A DNA stretch of 64,000 nucleotides from Meconema thalassinum (Eukaryota > Arthropoda > Insecta > Orthoptera > Tettigoniidae), in assembly GCA_946902985.2 (NCBI GenBank), contig OX336390.1, forward strand, positions 529,870,861 through 529,934,860. Direction: 5' to 3'. Position 1 is the stretch's first letter. Each line of letters starts with the position of its first letter. Below are positions 59,723 through 64,000 of this stretch, one piece after another. The position numbers and the translations under genes were made by a program. Below the pieces are notes generated by a model. The model saw only the letters and a program-made list of their open reading frames with translations, was not told the DNA's origin and did not search any database.

Positions 59723-60092
59723 GCCACGGTGGGTGTGTGGTTATAGTCTCGGACTACCAGCCCCAAGCTTGCAGGTTCGCTCCTGGCCATGGTAAGTGAT
59801 TTTTTGAAAGGCGACAAAAATCACGATACTCATGTCATACGTTGCTGGCATGTTAAAGAACCCATTTGAATTCAGTAGGCCGTGTTCATAATGGCAAAAT
59901 TAATCTCGGGATTTTCCGCCGACACAAAGTTCCTCATTTCTCTACTAGAAAGAAAGCGGTATAGCGTCAAGGAGCTCAGATATCTAACCTCCTTGACATG
60001 CATAGCGCTCCAAGGAGCATTAAATTCGACACGCAAGCTGCCCTCTGGGTGACAATTAACAAAGCTTGCACCCGGCACGCAAGGCCATACGA

Positions 60093-60123
<31 letters not shown>

Positions 60124-60135
60124 TTTATTATTGAT
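59723..60135 (+). mobile_element. tRNA-derived SINE with (ATT)n tail
   Basis: Head GTGGTTATAGTCTCGGACTA and box-B-like CAGGTTCGCTCCTGGCC, body with AAATTCGACACGCAAGCTGC, tail (ATT)n at 60090-60135. Confidence 0.65.
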
Positions 60136-60306
60136 TATTAATATTATTATTCAAATTCAAAACACATCCATCTCAAATACTTGAAATGAGGCAATAATGC
60201 ATTCTCTTTGTAATCGAGTTGCCGATTTCAACTATCAATAATGCCCGTTGTACTAAAGAATGGACATTGTTAGTACCGTAGTGATATTCTTCTACTTATT
60301 CTTCTA

Positions 60307-60810
60307 GAGGGGCGGCTTCGGTGGCGTAGTTGGTAGCATGCTGAGCTTATATGCCCGATGCCGCGGGTTCAAACCCGGCCGAAGTCGTCGGATTTTCTAA
60401 GAGCGTTAAAAATCCCTCAGTATGCCTTCCTTCGGAGGGAAAGTAAAGCCGACTGTCCCATGTCATAGATGTATGGCATGATAAACAACCTTCCACTAAT
60501 CACCCCTGTGTGAAGCTAAATTATAGGTTATCTTTGACTAACGCTCTTAGGTTCCAACGTTCGTCGCCAGGAGCTGACTGCGGTGGCATCTAGTAACAAA
60601 GCTCATAACTAGTTGGTCGTTGACGGCGGTGTTTGGTAGCAAAAGTTGCAACTACTTTAAAAATCGAATGTCTGCAGTCCGTACTTGAATTAAAAACAGA
60701 TAACACACACTAGCACAGCCATCACAATTAGCACCGATTCAGACAGATTCTACACACATCTAAAGTACACGGGGCTACATGACCGCGTTGTCGCTGCCCC
60801 TAAACTGAGG
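60307..60810 (+). mobile_element. Long SINE (GCGGCTTCGGTGG head, shared 3' domain)
   Basis: Head GCGGCTTCGGTGGCGTAGTT, box B GGGTTCAAACCCGGCC, body TCCCATGTCATAGATGTATG and TTCCAACGTTCGTCGCC, then the 3' domain CACATCTAAAGTACACGGGG shared with other SINE families here. Confidence 0.8.
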
Positions 60811-60978
60811 ATGGTGCAGTTTTGCCTCTCACCGAGGCGAACCGGGTTCGATTCCTGCTTAATGCATATGAGCTTTTCGAAGTGAAATATTGCGTCCTGT
60901 GGTTCGGATTCCACGTGAAAATGGAGGTCCCGTGACTCATGACCACTATATTATTAACTGTCACGAAAAACTGCAAGC
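60811..60978 (+). mobile_element. SINE whose 3' tail is the giant (CCTT)n array
   Basis: ACCGGGTTCGATTCCTGC box B, CGTCCTGTGGTTCGGATTCC, GTCCCGTGACTCATGA, ending CTGCAAGCTTCC, the same end as at 23134 and 56912. The head is truncated. Confidence 0.8.
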
Positions 60979-62913
60979 TTCCTTCCTTCCTCCCTTCCTT
61001 CCTTCCTTCCTTCCTTCCTTTCTTCTTTCCTCCCTTCCTTTCTTCCTTCCTACCTTCCTTCCTTCCTTTCTTCCTTCCTTCCTGCCTTTCCTCCTTCCAG
61101 CCGTCCTTCCTTCCTGCCTTCCTTCCTTTCTTCCTTCCTTTCTTCCTTCCTTCCTTCCTGCCTTCCTTCCTTCCTCCCTTCCTTCCTTCCTACCTTCCTT
61201 CCTTCCTTTCTTCCTTCCTCCCTTCCTTTCTTCCTTCCTACCTTCCTTCCTTTCTTCCTTCCTTCCTGCCTTTCCTCCTTCCAGCCGACCTTCCTTCCTG
61301 CCTTCCTTCCTTTCTTCCTTCCTTTCTTCCTTTCCTCCTTCCAGCCGTCCTTCCTTCCTGCCTTCCTTCCTTTCTTACTTCCTTTCTTCCTTCCTTCCTT
61401 CCTGCCTTCCTTTCTTTCTTCCTTCCTTTCTTCCTTCCTTCCTGCCTTCCTTCCAGCCGTCCTTCCTTCCTGCCTTCCTTCATTCCTTTATTCCTTCCTT
61501 TCTTCCTTCCTTCCTTCCTGCCATCCTTCCTTCCTGCCTTCCTTCCTTCCTTCCTGCCTTCCTTCCTTCCTGCCTTCCTTCCTTCCTTCCTTCCTTCCTT
61601 CCTTTCTTCCTTCCTACCTTCCTTCCTTTCTTCCTTCCAGCCTTCCTTCCTTCCTGCCTTCCTTCCTTCCTTTCTTCCTTCCTTCCTTCCTTTCTTCCTT
61701 CCTTTCTTCCTTCCTTCCTGCCTTCCTTCCTTCCTTTCTTCCTTCCTACCTTCCTTCCTTTCTTCCTTCCTTCCTTTCATCCTTCCAGCCTTCCTTCCTG
61801 CCTTCCTTCCTTTCTTCCTTCCTTCCTGCCTTCCTTCCTTCCAGCCGTCCTTCCTTCCTGCCTTCCTTCCTTCCTTCCTTTATTCCTTCCTTTCTTCTTT
61901 CCTGCCATCCTTCCTTCCTTCCTGCCTTCCTTCCTTCCTGCCTTCCTTCCAGCCTTCCTTCCTCCCTGCCTTCCTTCCTTCCTTCCTTTCTTCCTACCTT
62001 CCTTCCTCCCTTCCTTCCTACCTTCCTTTCTTCCTTCCTCCCTTCCTTTCTTCCTTCCTACCTTCCTTTCTTCCTTCCTTCCTGCCTTCCTTCCTTCCAG
62101 CCGTCCTGCCTTCCTTCCTTCCTATCTTTCTTCCTTCCTTCCTTCCTTCCTTCCAGCCGTCCTGCCTTCCTTCCTTCCTTCCAGCCGTCCTGCCTTCCTT
62201 CCTTCCTTTCTTCCTTCCTTCCTTCCTCCCTTCCTTTCTTCCTTCCTACCTTCTTTCCTTTCTTCCTTCCTTCCTTCCTTCCTTTCTTCCTTCCTGCCTT
62301 CCCTCCTTCCTTTCTTCCTTCCTTCCTTCCTTTCTTCCTTTCTTCCTTCCTTCCTGCCTTCCTTCCTTCCTGCCTTCCTTCCTTCCTTCCTGCCTTCCTT
62401 CCTTCCTTTCTTCCTTCCTACCTTCCTTCCTTCCTTTCTTCCTTCCAGCCTTCCTTCCTTTCTTCCTTCCTACCTTCCTTCCTCCCTCCCTTCCTTCCTT
62501 TCTTCCTTCCTTCCTTTCAGTCTTCCTTCCTTCCTTCCTCCCTTCCTTCCTACCTTCCTTCCTTCCTTCCTTCCTACCTTCCTACCTTCCTTCCTACCTT
62601 CCTTTCTTCCTTCCTTCCTTCCTCCCTTCCTTCCTACCTTCCTTCCTTCCTTCCTTTCAGCCTTCCTGCCTTCCTTCCTCCCTTCCTTCCTACCTTCCTT
62701 CCTTCCTTCCTCCCTTCCTTCCTACCTTCCTTCCTTCCTTCCTCCCTTCCTTCCTTTCTTCCTTCCTACCTTCCTTCCTTCCTTTCTTCCTTCCAGCCTT
62801 CCTTCCTTCCTGCCTTCCTTCCTTCCTTTCTTCCTTCCTTCCTACCTTCCTTCCTCCCTTCCTTCCTACCTTCCTACCTTCCTTCCTTCCTCCCTTCCTT
62901 CCTTCCTTCCTTC
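60979..62913 (+). repeat. (CCTT)n array, 1.9 kb
   Basis: Almost pure CCTT repeats with recurring interruptions (TTTCTT, TGCC, TACC, AGCCGTCC). It gives long spurious open frames in two plus frames (Leu-Pro-Ser-Phe) and on the minus strand (Gly-Arg-Lys-Glu); these are not genes. Confidence 0.98.
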
Positions 62914-63425
62914 GTAAAACATAAAAATCGTTTGCCACAAAGATCCGACCTTCAGACCACAATAACATTTCTCAGGACCTTGAGACAGGAGTTTCAATAC
63001 GAGGGCGGCTTGGAGCGTCACTGTTGAGTACTGTTCTGTTAAGTATCAGGCAGCTCACCGGATCACGGAGACAGACACATAAACACAGTAGAACGTACAA
63101 TAAACATCCGGCTCACAGCCACACCTGCACGCTGGACCGGAACAACCCACTTGATCAGGCTAACCAGCGCGGTTCTTCAGACTCCAGGTGGCCTTACAGC
63201 CACACAAGGATTACTGCTATTCAAGACCAAAACCAAATTCTAATAAGCACTCCCCTTGTAGGCTATTTAAGGTCGACAAGACATCACTCACTCCTAGTCG
63301 AGGATAACGAGGTGATTCCTCCTCCAAGAGGTTGACAAGATAATTCACAAGAAAATATCTACTAGACGAGCTCAAAATATACCTTGAAAATCTGTACAGA
63401 GCAGCAGTGCCGTATGAGAGTGACG

Positions 63426-63456
63426 AAATGAATGAATGCATGAATGAATAAAGATG
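63426..63456. repeat. (ATGA)n microsatellite
   Basis: About six ATGA/TGAA repeats. The stretch 62914-63480 has no other recognised feature. Confidence 0.7.
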
Positions 63457-63487
63457 AAATAAGCAGACTATAAGTAAAGCCATCATT

Positions 63488-63671
63488 ACTTCCGACTTGA
63501 CGTTTCAGTGTTACCCCAGAGTTATCTAGCGGTCAGAAGGAAAATCACTTTAACTAGCGAATCACAGGCAGCCATTCAAATCGATATATCACGACAAATC
63601 GAGTTTCGTTCGCGATGTCGCAATTTAGTGAACGAAACTCTAGACTAGCACTGAAACGTCAAGTCGGAAGT
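63488..63671. mobile_element. 184-bp foldback element with 23-bp inverted ends
   Basis: ACTTCCGACTTGACGTTTCA at 63488 is matched by the reverse complement at 63649-63671 (TGAAACGTCAAGTCGGAAGT). Second internal inverted pair: ATATCACGACAAATCGAGTTTCGTT-like against CGATGTCGCAATTTAG. The target duplication is unclear. Confidence 0.6.
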
Positions 63672-63679
63672 TTATTTAT

Positions 63680-64000
63680 TTATCGTATGGCTTTTAGTGC
63701 CGGGAGTGTCCGAGGACATGTTTGGCTCGCCAGAGGCTGTAGCTGCTTCCAGCGGACACCCTTATTAGGGTGAGCTACAAGTTCCGTTCAATTTCAAGTA
63801 GTTCCAACTTTCCGCTACCAGATATCAATGGTACCTAGTGGTGAACGTTGGAACTTAGAGCGTTTTGACGAAATCTAACCTAACAATTTAGCTTTACACA
63901 AGTTTAGTCTGTGAAAGGATCCTTTACATGCCATAAATCTATGACATGGGACCGCCGGCTTTACTTCCCCTCCGGAGGAAGGCATACTGAAGGATTTTTA
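63680..64000 (-). mobile_element. SINE (GCGGCTTCGGTGG family), cut by window end
   Basis: ATGGCTTTTAGTGCCGGGAG, GGCTGTAGCTGCTTCCAGCG and TCCGTTCAATTTCAAGTAGT match 25072-25300 closely; the head lies beyond the window. Confidence 0.8.

Noticed and set aside
60890..62968. Open frames of 661-675 codons (Leu-Pro-Ser-Phe repeats) and minus-strand Gly-Arg-Lys-Glu frames
   Set aside because: They are translations of the (CCTT)n microsatellite; the repeat has no stop codon in these frames.
1..64000. CRISPR arrays, bacterial operons, integrons
   Set aside because: No regular repeat-spacer structure or bacterial gene organisation; all content is eukaryotic mobile DNA.

Overview
The window is repeat-rich, non-coding arthropod-type nuclear DNA, most likely from an insect with a large genome. 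I base this on many tRNA-derived SINEs, decayed LINEs, Penelope-like, hAT, Tc1/pogo and Polinton elements, triplet and tetranucleotide microsatellites, an intron-bearing hAT transposase gene, and TATA plus TCAGT core promoters. I see no host gene, rRNA or convincing functional tRNA. I cannot name the species.

The centrepiece is a complete Polinton/Maverick (a virus-like giant DNA transposon) at 26878-49914, 23,037 bp. It has about 0.89-kb terminal inverted repeats and an exact 6-bp target duplication (AACCCC), and it sits inside an older SINE. Its left arm (27773-36100) is swollen by LINE and SINE insertions. The right 13.8 kb is a compact set of genes: an OB-fold-like small protein and protein-primed DNA polymerase B on the plus strand. 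On the minus strand lie a phospholipase A2-like protein, an uncharacterised protein, an internally duplicated Cys/His-rich protein, double-jelly-roll major capsid, minor capsid, adenain-type protease, a basic membrane-active core-like protein and a fibre-like protein with six phage-tail-fibre-type repeats. On the plus strand again are the packaging ATPase, a conserved unknown protein and a DDE integrase with chromodomain. Together these form a virion-plus-integration module. POLB and ATPase carry single-base frame breaks, mostly in homopolymers, so the copy is either recently dead or suffers assembly errors. TATA boxes are embedded in the 3' ends of upstream genes.

Left flank (1-26877): a tandem-repeat array, a decayed Penelope-like element with inverted terminal arms carrying hammerhead-ribozyme-like motifs, a 42-bp minisatellite, LINE fragments, SINEs, a second tandem array (10.75-12.55 kb), a hAT-type MITE split by a SINE, and a full-length 5,034-bp hAT transposon (14424-19457) with TIRs, an 8-bp duplication (CCCCTTCG) and one long two-exon transposase gene whose first catalytic Asp appears to be Tyr. 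After it come LINE/Tc1 remnants, a foldback palindrome and SINEs.

Right flank (49921-64000): SINEs (two with exact target duplications), LINE 3' ends, an internally deleted pogo/Tigger, two small inverted-repeat elements, and a 1.9-kb (CCTT)n array that grew from the 3' tail of a SINE.
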